Counted from the stretch's first letter, positions 8,415 through 18,206 are shown. The stretch: 64,000 nucleotides of DNA from Bacteroidota bacterium (GCA_023428695.1 JAEYWY010000034.1:186001-250000), one strand, 5' to 3'. The notes: a model not told the origin generated them from the letters alone. Numbers and translations are program-made.

Positions 8415-9627
8415 ACTTTTTTTGAACCTGGAAAAACCAGGCGGAAGAAACTACGCAATATAGCAGGGCGACGCCATGCCACGTTGGTGGCCAGTCGTTT
8501 ATATACGTGAACATCGATAAAAGTATCGGATACAGGAACACGCGGATCCATTCTGACCACCTTACCCAGGGGCGCTGCTCAAACAACACCCCACAATTCA
8601 CCACCATGATACTGATAAGTATAGTCACAAACGCCTGCGCCGTTGTCCCCAACTTCGATGCATTGAAAAGAAAGAATGACGTACCCCCGAGGGCGATCGC
8701 ATACTGGAACAACACGTATGTGTTAAGCAGCATTGTTGACGGTGGGTCATACTTTTGATAGGTAGCCTTGTCTACGGCAGGAGCCGGGCGGTAACCGCCG
8801 AGGTAGTCGGGGAGCCAGCCCGGTTTTTTGAACAGGTAACGGATCCGATCACTCCATCTGGGAATACGCACGAGGTCATCCCTCATGTGAATGTAATGGC
8901 TTACGTTGGCGTAAACTGGATTCCAGCTATTCAGTGGTCGCGTGATTCCATACGTCGGCTTTTCTTCTTCCTCCTGGAAAGTGCCGAACATACGATCCCA
9001 GATGATCAGCGAACCCGCGTGGTTTTTATCGATGTACTTTGGATCGCGGCCATGGTGAACGCGGTGGTGGGATGGCGTGTTGAAGATGAATTCAATCCAT
9101 CGTGGCAGTTTTCCGATGGTCTCCGTGTGTATCCAGAACTGGTAAAGTGTATTGAAGGCGGATATCAGCGCAAAGTCAAACGTACGAAAGCCGAGAAACG
9201 CAATCGGCAAGCTGAACGCAAATGTCCAAATCACTTGCAGCGAGCTTTGTCTTAGCGCTACGCTGAGATTGTATTCCTCGCTTTGATGGTGAACGACATG
9301 GCCACCCCAGAACAGGTTGATTTCGTGGCTCATGCGATGTGCCCAGTAATAGGAATGATCGACCAAAAGGATGAGCAGGACCCAATACCACCACGTTTCG
9401 TTGTCCAGTTCAAACACCGCGAAGTGCTCAAAAAGCAATTGATAGATTCCGATACCGAAAATCTTGAGAAACAGTCCTGAAAGCTGTGAGGTAATTCCGC
9501 AACTGAGGTTAGCAATAGCGTCCTGCAGGCGATAAATTTTCTGGTGGGTGAAACGCTCAACGAGCAACTCGACGCCGATCAGGATGAAAAATATGGGGAT
9601 CGATAACACTATCGGGTTCAGCTGCAT
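8392..9627 (-). CDS. Sterol desaturase / fatty-acid hydroxylase family membrane protein
   Basis: 411 residues with about eight hydrophobic segments. The three histidine clusters of the di-iron fatty-acid hydroxylase superfamily are present: HSYYWAHRMSHE (91-102), HVVHH (110-114) and HHRVHH (187-192), with a further DKNH downstream at 200-203. The enzyme would use O2 and two iron ions to hydroxylate or desaturate a membrane lipid, and sits in the inner membrane. A long C-terminal extension with four further membrane helices (about 290-400) goes beyond the catalytic domain. It overlaps the following lipoprotein gene by 23 bases, so they form an operon. The substrate is unknown; sphingolipid or ornithine-lipid hydroxylation are options. 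Confidence 0.9.
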   Translation of the reverse strand: MQLNPIVLSIPIFFILIGVELLVERFTHQKIYRLQDAIANLSCGITSQLSGLFLKIFGIGIYQLLFEHFAVFELDNETWWYWVLLILLVDHSYYWAHRMSHEINLFWGGHVVHHQSEEYNLSVALRQSSLQVIWTFAFSLPIAFLGFRTFDFALISAFNTLYQFWIHTETIGKLPRWIEFIFNTPSHHRVHHGRDPKYIDKNHAGSLIIWDRMFGTFQEEEEKPTYGITRPLNSWNPVYANVSHYIHMRDDLVRIPRWSDRIRYLFKKPGWLPDYLGGYRPAPAVDKATYQKYDPPSTMLLNTYVLFQYAIALGGTSFFLFNASKLGTTAQAFVTILISIMVVNCGVLFEQRPWVRWSEWIRVFLYPILLSMFTYINDWPPTWHGVALLYCVVSSAWFFQVQKKYEHLQIA

Positions 9628-9738
9628 AACACGATCCTTTTAATACTGTTTGTTAATGAGTGTATTCCAGGCAATTTAAAACTTTCTGTTCAACAACAGA
9701 ACATTCCGCCGCCGCCGATGTTCGTGTCATTTTTGTGA

Positions 9739-9746
9739 TACCTTTG
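9739..9746 (+). promoter_or_regulatory. -7 promoter element TACCTTTG
   Basis: A perfect match to the Bacteroidota consensus TAnnTTTG, 17 bases before the ATG at 9764. No good -33 TTTG is seen at the normal distance. Confidence 0.45.
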
Positions 9747-9763
9747 CGGGAAAATAGCGAAGC

Positions 9764-10204
9764 ATGGTTCTTAAGATTTCCCGTGGCGTTTGGTTTGTTT
9801 CCACTCTGGCGACACTTGCCTCACTGTTAATTATTTACGCGTCCCTTCCGGAACGAGTGTTCCTTATTCAGGACGGACTCGAGTACGTCAGCGCCAACCG
9901 CGAGGTTTTCTTTTACGTTGCCCTCGGCCTTATTACCCTCGTTAATGCAATGGTTTATATCGTGCGCACTCTGTTTCAGAAGGAAGAAGCATTCCGCGCG
10001 TGGTTTCACCTGCTGATCGTTTCGGTGAACGTTTTCTTCATCGTGGCATTGTTCTTCCTGAGCGCTTACAACAGCACAGAAAGGTTCAACTTTCAGAAGG
10101 TCGGCTTCATTGTGTACGGAAGTGTGGCGCTGGTCGTGGTATGCGCCCTCTTTTGGCCCGTCTATTCGCTTTTTAGAAAAATTTCATCTAAACAAGTTGT
10201 TTAG
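9764..10204 (+). CDS. Four-helix membrane protein, function unknown
   Basis: 146 residues with four predicted membrane helices (about 10-27, 49-68, 82-103 and 114-136) and short basic loops. There is no cysteine, signal cleavage site or catalytic motif. It lies upstream of and in the same direction as the topoisomerase IV genes but 190 bases away, so it probably has a separate transcript, supported by the -7 element at 9739. I do not recognise the family. Confidence 0.75.
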   Translation: MVLKISRGVWFVSTLATLASLLIIYASLPERVFLIQDGLEYVSANREVFFYVALGLITLVNAMVYIVRTLFQKEEAFRAWFHLLIVSVNVFFIVALFFLSAYNSTERFNFQKVGFIVYGSVALVVVCALFWPVYSLFRKISSKQVV

Positions 10205-10394
10205 ATGAGTTTCGGTAATTGTTGTTCAATCAATGAATTACCATCGATTACCTCAAACAAGTTTGTAATAATGCAGGCCGCCTGAAGACTGGAACTGTAT
10301 TCAAAAATCGTTTTATTCGTGCCTATTCTGCATTTTTTGAGCTTTTGATGGCGATTTTTTGAACATCCGCATCGGCAAACCTGATTTCAAGACT

Positions 10395-12296
10395 ATGGCA
10401 AAAACTGAAAAATCAACGGCTTCTATAGAGTACAACGAGTCCAGTATCAAGTCCCTCGACTGGCGGGAACACATACGTCTTCGTCCTGGGATGTACATTG
10501 GGAAACTTGGCGACGGCTCTTCCAAGGATGACGGAATCTACGTGCTCGTTAAGGAAGTGGTCGACAACTCCATCGACGAACACATGATGGGTTATGGAAA
10601 AACGATCGACGTTACGATTTCCGATCAGCGAGTGACGGTACGCGACTACGGACGCGGCATTCCGCTCGGCAAGGTCGTCGATGTCGTATCCAAAATCAAT
10701 ACAGGTGCGAAGTACGATTCTGGTGCCTTCCAGAAATCAGTTGGTCTGAATGGTGTCGGTACGAAGGCGGTGAATGCACTTTCCAATTACTTCAAGGTAC
10801 AGGCATTCCGCGATGGTCAGACCAAAATGGCCGAGTTCAAGAAAGGCGTGCTCGTCACCGACCCAAGGACTTCGAAAACAGACGAGAAGAATGGAACACT
10901 GGTAATCTTTGAACCGGATAACACCATGTTCAAGCATTACCACTTCATTCCGGAATACCTGGATGACCTGATGTGGAACTACGCGTTCCTGAATGCAGGT
11001 CTGACGATCAACTATAACGGCCAGAAGTTCTATTCAAAAGATGGTCTGCTTGACCTGCTTCGTCAGAAAGCCGACGCCGATGACTTGCGTTATCCGATTA
11101 TTCACGTCAAGGGCAACGACATCGAGTTTGCACTTACGCATGGAAATCAATACGGGGAGGAGTACTATTCTTTTGTCAACGGACAAAACACAACGCAGGG
11201 TGGAACACACCTCGCTGCGTTCAGGGAGGGCGTTGTCAAGGCTGTAAGGGAGGTATGCAAGAAAGACTACGATGCCGCGGATATTCGCGCGTCAATTATC
11301 GGTGCGATCGCCGTTCGTGTGCAGGAGCCCGTATTCGAGTCGCAGACCAAAACCAAACTCGGTTCGTTGAACATGGCGCCCGACGGACCTACTGTAAAGA
11401 ATTACGTGGGCGACTTCGTAGCCAAAGAGCTTGAAATTTACCTGCATAGCAACCCGGCGGTTAAGGACGCGCTTGAAAAACGAATTGTCCAATCGGAACG
11501 CGAACGCAAGGAAATCGCAGGTATCAAGAAACTCGCGAACGAACGCGCCAAAAAAGCAAATCTCCACAATCGAAAGCTGCGTGATTGCCGCTACCATTTC
11601 GACGAGAAGAACGAAAAAGGTGCAAACTCGCAGATATTCATCACCGAGGGTGATTCTGCCAGCGGATCAATCACAAAATCGCGCAACGTGGAAACACAGG
11701 CAGTGTTTTCTCTTCGTGGTAAACCGCTGAATTGTTACGGCCTTACGAAAAAGGTCGTTTACGAGAATGAAGAATTTAACCTGCTCCAGCACGCGCTTAA
11801 TATCGAAGACGGCCTCGACGGACTACGCTACAATCAGGTTATTATAGCGACAGATGCCGATGTCGACGGAATGCACATCAGGTTGCTGCTGATGACTTTC
11901 TTCCTGCAATTCTTCCCTGATCTGGTGAAGGCAGGACACGTATTCATCCTTGAGACGCCGCTGTTCCGCGTGCGAAACAAAAAGGAAACGATATACTGTT
12001 ACAGCGAAGAAGAAAAGCAGGAGGCGATGAGAAAACTCGGCAAGGTTGAAATCACCAGATTCAAGGGACTTGGCGAGATCAGCCCCGATGAATTTGGAAA
12101 CTTCATTGGTGAAAATATCAGACTACAACCTGTGTTGCTTCACAAGGATAGTCATCTTCAGAAAATTCTGGAGTTCTACATGGGCAAGAACACGCCGGAC
12201 CGCCAGGAATTCATCATTGGTAACCTGCGGGTAGAACTCGATAAAGTAGACAGATCCGAAGAAGAAAAAATAGAACTGGAAGAGCAGGAGCTCTGA
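10395..12296 (+). CDS. parE: DNA topoisomerase IV subunit B (ParE, GyrB-type ATPase)
   Basis: 633 residues from the ATG at 10395; an upstream in-frame start at 10359 would add twelve residues unlike the family, so the inner start MAKTEKS is preferred. The GHKL ATPase domain is at about 25-230 (VVDNSIDEH, DYGRGIP, GLNGVGTKAVNALS), the transducer at about 235-400, and the TOPRIM domain has EGDSASGS and DADVDGMHI. The protein lacks the insert found in gyrase B of some species. With the adjacent A subunit it decatenates daughter chromosomes using ATP in the cytosol. Spacing to the next gene is 28 bases, so the two are an operon. Confidence 0.93.
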   Translation: MAKTEKSTASIEYNESSIKSLDWREHIRLRPGMYIGKLGDGSSKDDGIYVLVKEVVDNSIDEHMMGYGKTIDVTISDQRVTVRDYGRGIPLGKVVDVVSKINTGAKYDSGAFQKSVGLNGVGTKAVNALSNYFKVQAFRDGQTKMAEFKKGVLVTDPRTSKTDEKNGTLVIFEPDNTMFKHYHFIPEYLDDLMWNYAFLNAGLTINYNGQKFYSKDGLLDLLRQKADADDLRYPIIHVKGNDIEFALTHGNQYGEEYYSFVNGQNTTQGGTHLAAFREGVVKAVREVCKKDYDAADIRASIIGAIAVRVQEPVFESQTKTKLGSLNMAPDGPTVKNYVGDFVAKELEIYLHSNPAVKDALEKRIVQSERERKEIAGIKKLANERAKKANLHNRKLRDCRYHFDEKNEKGANSQIFITEGDSASGSITKSRNVETQAVFSLRGKPLNCYGLTKKVVYENEEFNLLQHALNIEDGLDGLRYNQVIIATDADVDGMHIRLLLMTFFLQFFPDLVKAGHVFILETPLFRVRNKKETIYCYSEEEKQEAMRKLGKVEITRFKGLGEISPDEFGNFIGENIRLQPVLLHKDSHLQKILEFYMGKNTPDRQEFIIGNLRVELDKVDRSEEEKIELEEQEL

Positions 12297-12324
12297 ACTA
12301 AAACATCTTGCTGACGACCCAACG

Positions 12325-15234
12325 ATGAGTAAAAAACAATCTTCAAAAGGTGGACCGCCGGTGAAAGCCGGAGACAATGGGGCGGGAGATGATCACAACG
12401 TTCACTCTATTGCCCTCGATGGCCTCTATGAAAACTGGTTCCTTGATTATGCGTCCTATGTAATCCTTGAACGCGCCGTACCCCGCATCGAAGACGGATT
12501 AAAACCCGTTCAGCGGCGGATCATGCACTCGCTCAAAGAGATGGATGATGGCAGGTTCAACAAGGTGGCCAACGTCATTGGAAATACCATGCAGTACCAT
12601 CCCCATGGCGATGCCGCTATCGGGGAAGCAATGGTCAATCTTGGCCAGAAGGAACTACTTATCGAAACCCAGGGTAACTGGGGTGATGTACGCACCGGTG
12701 ACAGCGCAGCAGCTCCGCGGTATATTGAAGCGCGTCTTTCAAAGTTTGCTCTTGAGGTTGTTTACAATGCCCAAACAACGGAGTGGCAACTGTCGTACGA
12801 CGGTCGTAAAAAAGAGCCGGTTACACTTCCCGTAAAGTTCCCTTTACTGCTTGCGCAGGGCGTGGAAGGTATCGCAGTTGGTTTGTCGACCAAGATACTG
12901 CCGCACAATTTCAACGAGCTCATCAAGGCGTCGATAGATATATTGAAGGGGCGTAATCCGAAAATATATCCCGACTTTCCGACCGGTGGGATTGCCGACT
13001 TCTCGGATTACAATCAGGGGTTGAGAGGTGGCAAAATCAAGGTTCGAGCTAAGCTTGAAATCATTGATAAGAAAACACTGGCAATCAAAGAGATACCATT
13101 CTCAACGACAACGACTTCGTTGATGGAGTCCATCGTCAAGGCGAGTGAAAAAGGACAGATCAAAATCAAACAGGTTGTTGATAATACAGCCCAGGAAGTT
13201 GAGATCGTCGTTCACCTCCAGACAGGACAGTCGCCCGAGATCGCGATGGAAGCCCTGTACGCTTTCACGGATTGTGAAATCAGCATTTCTCCGAACGCGT
13301 GTGTTATTGTCGAAGACAAACCGCGGTTCCTGCCGGTTAACGAAATTCTGAAATACAATACCAATCAGACGGTTGAATTGTTGAAGCAGGAGCTTCAGAT
13401 CAGGAAAGCTGAACTGATGGAAAAAATCCTGTTCTCATCGCTGGAGAAAATCTTTATCGAGAACCGGATTTACCGCAAGATCGAGGAAGCCGAAAGCTGG
13501 GAGGAGGTCATCTCCACCATAGACAAAGGGCTGAAGCCTCATAAGGCCAAGTTCTACCGTGAAATCACGCGCGATGATATTATCCGCCTGACTGAAATTA
13601 AGATCAAGCGGATTTCGAAATACGATTCGTTTAAGGCCGATGAGTTGCTGAAGGACCTGCACAAGGAACTGAAAGAAACGCAACACCATCTGAAGCACCT
13701 TGTTGATTATGCGATAAACTATTACCAGAATCTGCTGGATAAATACGGCAAAGGTCGCGATCGCAGAACTGAGATAAAGAGTTTCCAGGCCGTTACTGCC
13801 GTGGAAGTTATTGCAAACAATCAGAAGCTGTACATCAACCGTGCTGATGGCTTTGTAGGTTACGGCCTGAAGCGCGACGATTACATCTGCGACTGTTCAG
13901 AACTCGATGACGTTATCGTCATCCGGAAAGATGGCAAGATGCTTATCTCGAGGGTGAAGGAGAAGGCATTTATGGGGAAGGATATCCTTTACGCCGGTGT
14001 CTGGAAGAAGGGCGATGACCGGATGGTGTACAATGTCATCTACAACGATCCAAAAAGTGGAAGGGGTTTTGCCAAACGATTTAATCTCCCCGGCGCAATC
14101 CGCGATAAGGAATATGATCTCACCCAGGGCACGCCGAACTCGCGAATCTTTTACGTTACCGGAAACCCCAACGGTGAGGCCGAAACTGTCGAAGTGAAAC
14201 TCTCGCAGTCGAGTACTGCGCGTAAGAAGATTTTCGAATTCGATTTTGCCGAACTTGAAGTGAAAGGTCGCGGTGCCAAGGGTAACATTATCACGAAGTA
14301 TCCGATTCGCAAGGTTGACTTCCTGAAAGCAGGTGGATCCACTCTTAGTAAACTTGACTTGTGGTACGATGACGCCGCAGGCAGGCTGAACCGTGATGGC
14401 CGTGGCAAGAAACTCGGCAAGTTCGACGGAGATGACCAGATCATCGCGTTCATGCGAAACGGATCTTACAAGATCACCAACTACGATCTCGCCAATCGTT
14501 ACGATCCCGAAAAGACACTGCTTGTCGAGAAATTCAACCCGAAAAAAGTTGTCTCAGCCGTTTACGTCGACGGCGAGAGCAAACAACACATCGTGAAACG
14601 ATTCCTGATTGAAACGTCGACGCTTGATAAGGAATTTGGATTTATTTCCGAAGCCATCGGATCAAGGCTTGCCGCAGTGACTACAAGCGAGAATCCGGAA
14701 GTCGAGGTTGAAGTCGTCAAGGGAAAAGACAAGAAAAAGAAAACCGAGGTTATCAACCTCGAAGAAATCGTCGAGGTGAAAGGCTGGAAAGCAATAGGAA
14801 ATCGATTATCGGAACACCGGGTCACGAAGGTGACGCTGGTGCAGGAGGACGAGCCTGCCGCCGAAGATGAAACCGAAGAAGAGGTGACTGACACAGAAGA
14901 AGATGTTCAGTCGCCAAAAAAAAAAGTCGACGAACCGAAGTTCCAGCCTCCGACAACAGTCGGGGACGACGGACAGGTCGAACTCTTCGGGGGGGCGCAA
15001 AAACCAAAAGCGCCAAACCAGCAAAGCCAGCCAAAACCAAAAATCAAAGTCGAACAACAAAGCCTCTTCGGAGCGCTCCCAAAAAGTCAGGAAAGTCAAA
15101 ACCGGGAGCAGCCAGAAGAAAAAGAAAGTAACAAAGAGACCGAAGAAAAAGTAAAACCCTCACAGAACGACAACCCTTCCGAAAAAGGAGGCAAGTCGTT
15201 CAACGTGGGTGATACGATTGAGTTCGATATTTGA
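12325..15234 (+). CDS. parC: DNA topoisomerase IV subunit A (ParC)
   Basis: 969 residues, longer than typical ParC because of an extended C-terminal tail. The breakage-reunion domain starts near residue 35 and carries the catalytic tyrosine in AAPRYIEARLS (Y133); a coiled coil is near 420-470, and beta-pinwheel repeats run from about 500 to 830. After an acidic segment rich in Glu/Asp (about 835-865) comes a low-complexity tail of about 100 residues rich in Lys, Gln, Pro and Glu, ending VGDTIEFDI. The tail starts at a run of ten A (14916-14925) and contains a run of seven G (14999 region); all three frames are open there (see findings). It partners ParE upstream and is convergent with the 15268 gene. 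Confidence 0.93.
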   Translation: MSKKQSSKGGPPVKAGDNGAGDDHNVHSIALDGLYENWFLDYASYVILERAVPRIEDGLKPVQRRIMHSLKEMDDGRFNKVANVIGNTMQYHPHGDAAIGEAMVNLGQKELLIETQGNWGDVRTGDSAAAPRYIEARLSKFALEVVYNAQTTEWQLSYDGRKKEPVTLPVKFPLLLAQGVEGIAVGLSTKILPHNFNELIKASIDILKGRNPKIYPDFPTGGIADFSDYNQGLRGGKIKVRAKLEIIDKKTLAIKEIPFSTTTTSLMESIVKASEKGQIKIKQVVDNTAQEVEIVVHLQTGQSPEIAMEALYAFTDCEISISPNACVIVEDKPRFLPVNEILKYNTNQTVELLKQELQIRKAELMEKILFSSLEKIFIENRIYRKIEEAESWEEVISTIDKGLKPHKAKFYREITRDDIIRLTEIKIKRISKYDSFKADELLKDLHKELKETQHHLKHLVDYAINYYQNLLDKYGKGRDRRTEIKSFQAVTAVEVIANNQKLYINRADGFVGYGLKRDDYICDCSELDDVIVIRKDGKMLISRVKEKAFMGKDILYAGVWKKGDDRMVYNVIYNDPKSGRGFAKRFNLPGAIRDKEYDLTQGTPNSRIFYVTGNPNGEAETVEVKLSQSSTARKKIFEFDFAELEVKGRGAKGNIITKYPIRKVDFLKAGGSTLSKLDLWYDDAAGRLNRDGRGKKLGKFDGDDQIIAFMRNGSYKITNYDLANRYDPEKTLLVEKFNPKKVVSAVYVDGESKQHIVKRFLIETSTLDKEFGFISEAIGSRLAAVTTSENPEVEVEVVKGKDKKKKTEVINLEEIVEVKGWKAIGNRLSEHRVTKVTLVQEDEPAAEDETEEEVTDTEEDVQSPKKKVDEPKFQPPTTVGDDGQVELFGGAQKPKAPNQQSQPKPKIKVEQQSLFGALPKSQESQNREQPEEKESNKETEEKVKPSQNDNPSEKGGKSFNVGDTIEFDI

Positions 15235-15267
15235 TTGTAAGAGGAAGGTTCGTGTCACTGTTACGCG

Positions 15268-15828
15268 TCAGAACTTTTCAACAGGAAGTGACATGTCAGC
15301 CGACATGAATTTCGCTTCCTTTTCGTCTTCCGGGAGGTTGTCGTATTCTTCGAGGCAACGTGCGATAAACGCGGCCATCCGTTGTGTTTCTGCTTCTGCC
15401 GTTTCCGGTGATTCGGTTATGGGTGCTTTATGTGTGATGGCCCACTTGGCTATGTGAAAATCCTTATGTCGCGTTATCATTGGAACCAACTCAACCCGCG
15501 GCATTTGTTCTCCCGCCTTCGAATCAACAAGTACCAGATACGTCTTGTCGGGCAGGAGCTCCGTTAGCAGGAAGTCCCGGTTTTCCGCTGAAACCCAGAA
15601 GAGTTGTTCGCCCGGTTCGCATTCGTAGCGTACGTAGGATTGACCTGGAAAATCGGCGACGAACCGGTCACCGTGAAACAAGAGGAATTGTGTAACGGCA
15701 TGGAACTTGTTTATGCGGGCGAAGTACACAACGGCCTTGCCTTCCCCTGGCGGAGTGAATCCTTGTGCAGACGTAACCGTAGTCGAAAGAGTCATCAGGA
15801 GTGCCAGTATCGCAGCGAGTTGTTTCAT
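15268..15828 (-). CDS. Exported protein, DUF2846-like
   Basis: 186 residues with a signal peptide (1-22, LSTTVTSAQ). The mature part begins with GKAVVYFARINKF and continues with beta-strand-rich segments such as YVRYECEPGEQLFWVSAEN, which resembles the DUF2846 family of small exported beta-sandwich proteins. No catalytic residues stand out. The C-terminal quarter is helical and acidic (EEYDNLPEDEKEAKF). It is monocistronic, convergent with parC and divergent from the OmpA-like gene. The family assignment is tentative and the function unknown. Confidence 0.7.
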   Translation of the reverse strand: MKQLAAILALLMTLSTTVTSAQGFTPPGEGKAVVYFARINKFHAVTQFLLFHGDRFVADFPGQSYVRYECEPGEQLFWVSAENRDFLLTELLPDKTYLVLVDSKAGEQMPRVELVPMITRHKDFHIAKWAITHKAPITESPETAEAETQRMAAFIARCLEEYDNLPEDEKEAKFMSADMSLPVEKF

Positions 15829-15920
15829 GTTAGGGCGTTCCGGGTGCTAATATATTAAATGTCAATCCATAATCACCTTCGGAATGTCAGCGGAGTTTTC
15901 CGCCGTTGAAAGAACTGACC

Positions 15921-15950
15921 TTGAATGATTGATAGTGATCACTAATTTTG
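15921..15950 (+). promoter_or_regulatory. Promoter of the OmpA-like gene
   Basis: TTG at 15921-15923 and a perfect -7 box TAATTTTG at 15943-15950, separated by 19 bases, fit the Bacteroidota sigma-ABfr pattern. Transcription would start near 15957, leaving a very short leader before the ATG at 15964. Confidence 0.55.
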
Positions 15951-15963
15951 AATACAAAAAGAC

Positions 15964-16632
15964 ATGATGCTCAGGACTTTGTTGACTATTCTTCTCCTCG
16001 TATGCGTGGAAACCGCATATTGCCAGTCAGAGATTCACGCCACAGGTAAAATTACGGACTCGCGGACCGGCAAAGGAGTTAAAGCCAATATCCGCTATAG
16101 CAGCATCCCCACCGGGAGCATCTTCGGACGATTTAACGACAGTACGTTCACCTTTCCGATATTCGGTACGGCACGTTATCAGATTACGGTAAACATGGAA
16201 GGCTATAATCCCCGAACAGTAATCGTTGATCCTAAAGACATAGACGCCAACGGCAAGGTTGTGCGCGACATTGCACTTTCGCCAAAAGGTGAGACTATCG
16301 TTCTCGATCACTTGATCTTCGCCCAGGGAAAGTCTGTCATTGACCCTGGTTCGTACAAGGAGCTTGATGAAGTGGTGCAGATGCTGAAAGAAAACCCAGC
16401 CATTGAAATCCAACTCGAGGGCCATACGGACAACGTTGGAAACCCTAAAATGAATATGCAGTTGTCTGAGAGCAGGGTGGAAGCGGTGAAAAAATATCTT
16501 GTGGAAAAAGGAATCGCGAAACGTCGGATTCAAACCAAGGCCTTCGGTGGAACACAACCGCTACGCAATGAAATGACACCGGAAGCAAGAGCGATGAACC
16601 GGCGCGTGGAGATGCGGATATTGAAACAGTAG
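15964..16632 (+). CDS. OmpA-family outer-membrane / peptidoglycan-binding protein
   Basis: 222 residues: signal peptide (1-20, ending AYCQ), a carboxypeptidase-regulatory-like beta-sandwich (about 25-108, GKITDSRTGKGVKANIRY), and a C-terminal OmpA/MotB domain (about 112-220) with LEGHTDNVGN and LSESRVEAVKKYLVEKGI. The OmpA domain binds diaminopimelate peptidoglycan non-covalently, so the protein probably links the wall to an envelope complex. It lacks the N-terminal beta-barrel of classical OmpA. Two adjacent Met codons make the exact start (15964 or 15967) uncertain. It is convergent with the M15 peptidase gene, one base apart, which also acts on peptidoglycan. Confidence 0.88.
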   Translation: MMLRTLLTILLLVCVETAYCQSEIHATGKITDSRTGKGVKANIRYSSIPTGSIFGRFNDSTFTFPIFGTARYQITVNMEGYNPRTVIVDPKDIDANGKVVRDIALSPKGETIVLDHLIFAQGKSVIDPGSYKELDEVVQMLKENPAIEIQLEGHTDNVGNPKMNMQLSESRVEAVKKYLVEKGIAKRRIQTKAFGGTQPLRNEMTPEARAMNRRVEMRILKQ

Positions 16633-16633
16633 T

Positions 16634-17380
16634 TTACTTGCGCGTTGTCGCGGATTGGAATGTTTCCCATTCTTTCCAGTACTCGCGAAGCGTCGACATG
16701 TCTTCTTCGAGACATGGATATTTATCTGCCGGGACTCGCGGCAACATTCCTGCTGCAAGGTGAACCGAGGACAAGCCACCAGTCCATTCGAAATGCCCCG
16801 GATCATACGGATGTTTCCAGCGACCACCCCAGCGAAGTCCGAGGCGTTCTCCAACCATGCCGATGCGTCTCCAGAGTACAACGTTGTCCCAAACGGCCTT
16901 GCCATTTACGATAGGTACAACATCGACAGCCAGCCCATATTGATGCTTCGATTTGCCTCCTCCCGAATTGGTGTATTTCCTGCCCATTCCCTTGTACTCG
17001 TTCTGCTTGGCGTGGGTCCGGAATGATTCTACAACGGCGAGTTCAATTCCTTTCGACTTGCAGATCCGGATCAGTTCGACAATCCTGTCTCTGAAATACG
17101 GATGCAGCGCATTGAGGTCGGTGATCATTGTTAACGCGCCGCGGTCCTTACCGTATGTGAAATTTTCAACTACCTGCCAGTTTTTCCATTCCTGTAGCAT
17201 GCCGGCAGCCGTGAACATTTGCACGGTCGCTGAATCGGCTTGCATGCCTTCTTTCAGCAATTGATTGAACAAATCCCCGGACGGATTGAATTTCAACAGG
17301 AGATTTCCCTGTCCGTGGAGTGCACCCGATTGAAACGCGGCAATTAGCACAACTGGCACCAACCGCAAAAACTTTCCCAT
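16634..17380 (-). CDS. M15-family peptidoglycan peptidase (VanY/endolysin-like)
   Basis: 248 residues with an N-terminal signal peptide (about 1-24). The zinc-binding motif appears as SKHQYGLAVDVVP (His and Asp near residues 137-144) and the distal HFEWTGG. This is the M15 metallopeptidase fold, which cuts D-Ala-D-Ala or L-Ala-D-Glu links in peptidoglycan stems. The protein should be periplasmic. It is convergent with the OmpA-like wall-binding gene and appears monocistronic. The exact bond cleaved cannot be judged from sequence. Confidence 0.88.
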   Translation of the reverse strand: MGKFLRLVPVVLIAAFQSGALHGQGNLLLKFNPSGDLFNQLLKEGMQADSATVQMFTAAGMLQEWKNWQVVENFTYGKDRGALTMITDLNALHPYFRDRIVELIRICKSKGIELAVVESFRTHAKQNEYKGMGRKYTNSGGGKSKHQYGLAVDVVPIVNGKAVWDNVVLWRRIGMVGERLGLRWGGRWKHPYDPGHFEWTGGLSSVHLAAGMLPRVPADKYPCLEEDMSTLREYWKEWETFQSATTRK

Positions 17381-17451
17381 TTAGTGGATAAATAAACCGC
17401 AATGATATGATTTTTAGGCGATTGTGGGAAGTGCGTGTAAGATTCAAGGTG

Positions 17452-17476
17452 AAAAAAAGCCCCTCGAAAGGGGCTT
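17452..17476 (-). terminator. Rho-independent terminator of the 17501 gene
   Basis: A perfect 7-pair stem (17457-17463 with 17470-17476) with a 6-base loop, followed on the minus strand by a T-run of seven, sits about 25 bases past the stop of the gene at 17501-18046. Confidence 0.88.
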
Positions 17477-17500
17477 GTTGCGGTTATTTCGTAAAACCAA

Positions 17501-18046
17501 CTACTTGGAGCTGGCTGATTCCTCACCTTCGACCTCGTCAAGGATGGCTTCATAGCGGGTTTTCAGAGCTGTGTCGCTTGCGAGTGCTTTCTTCACTTCG
17601 TTGTACGTTTCCACACCGATGAAATCCTTGGCCAGGGTTTGAAATCTCTCGCTGATCTCAGCTGCACCGTTGTTTTTTACTTCGGTTACAGAGTTCACAA
17701 AAGCGATCTCTTCTTCAGTGGCCTTAAGCTCGTCGAGTTTAGCTTTATCATTAATTGCCTTGTTCAAATCATTGTAGCGGGCGTTTGTCATGCCTTCCTG
17801 GTTTTTCACCATATCCGACATTTTCGTGAGCAACGCCTTCTTCATCGAATTGATTGAATCCATCACGACAGCATATTTCCGCAGGTCCTCGTCCGTAATC
17901 TTAGCTGTGTCGCCTGCCGCCTCCGTTGGATTTGCAGATTCGCGTGCCGAAGCTGAATCAGTAATTACGGCATCGGAGGATTCAACCTGCGCGTTTACTG
18001 TGAGAATACCGACCGCGCAAGCAAGAGTTAGCAAAATCTTCTTCAT
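17501..18046 (-). CDS. Exported alpha-helical protein, function unknown
   Basis: 181 residues from the ATG at 18046, chosen because it gives a clean signal peptide (MKKILLTLACAVGILTVNAQ); an ATG at 18088 would put 14 polar residues before it. The mature protein is highly charged and helical, without cysteine, with a Ser/Ala/Asp-rich start and acidic end (DEVEGEESASSK). It looks like a periplasmic or surface helical protein. No family recognised. It is monocistronic with a strong terminator. Confidence 0.75.
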   Translation of the reverse strand: MKKILLTLACAVGILTVNAQVESSDAVITDSASARESANPTEAAGDTAKITDEDLRKYAVVMDSINSMKKALLTKMSDMVKNQEGMTNARYNDLNKAINDKAKLDELKATEEEIAFVNSVTEVKNNGAAEISERFQTLAKDFIGVETYNEVKKALASDTALKTRYEAILDEVEGEESASSK

Positions 18047-18206
18047 AAGTTCGTAAGTTTTGATAAACGTGATTTCAGAATTTAACAAACTTGTTCATAG
18101 AAATTTTGTGCCAGAAATAAGCTGACGACTAATGGCCATATTTTCCTTTAAGTGGTCCGCTCAGCACGCGAATATACACTCTTGCGTGTGCATACACTCA
18201 AACGTG

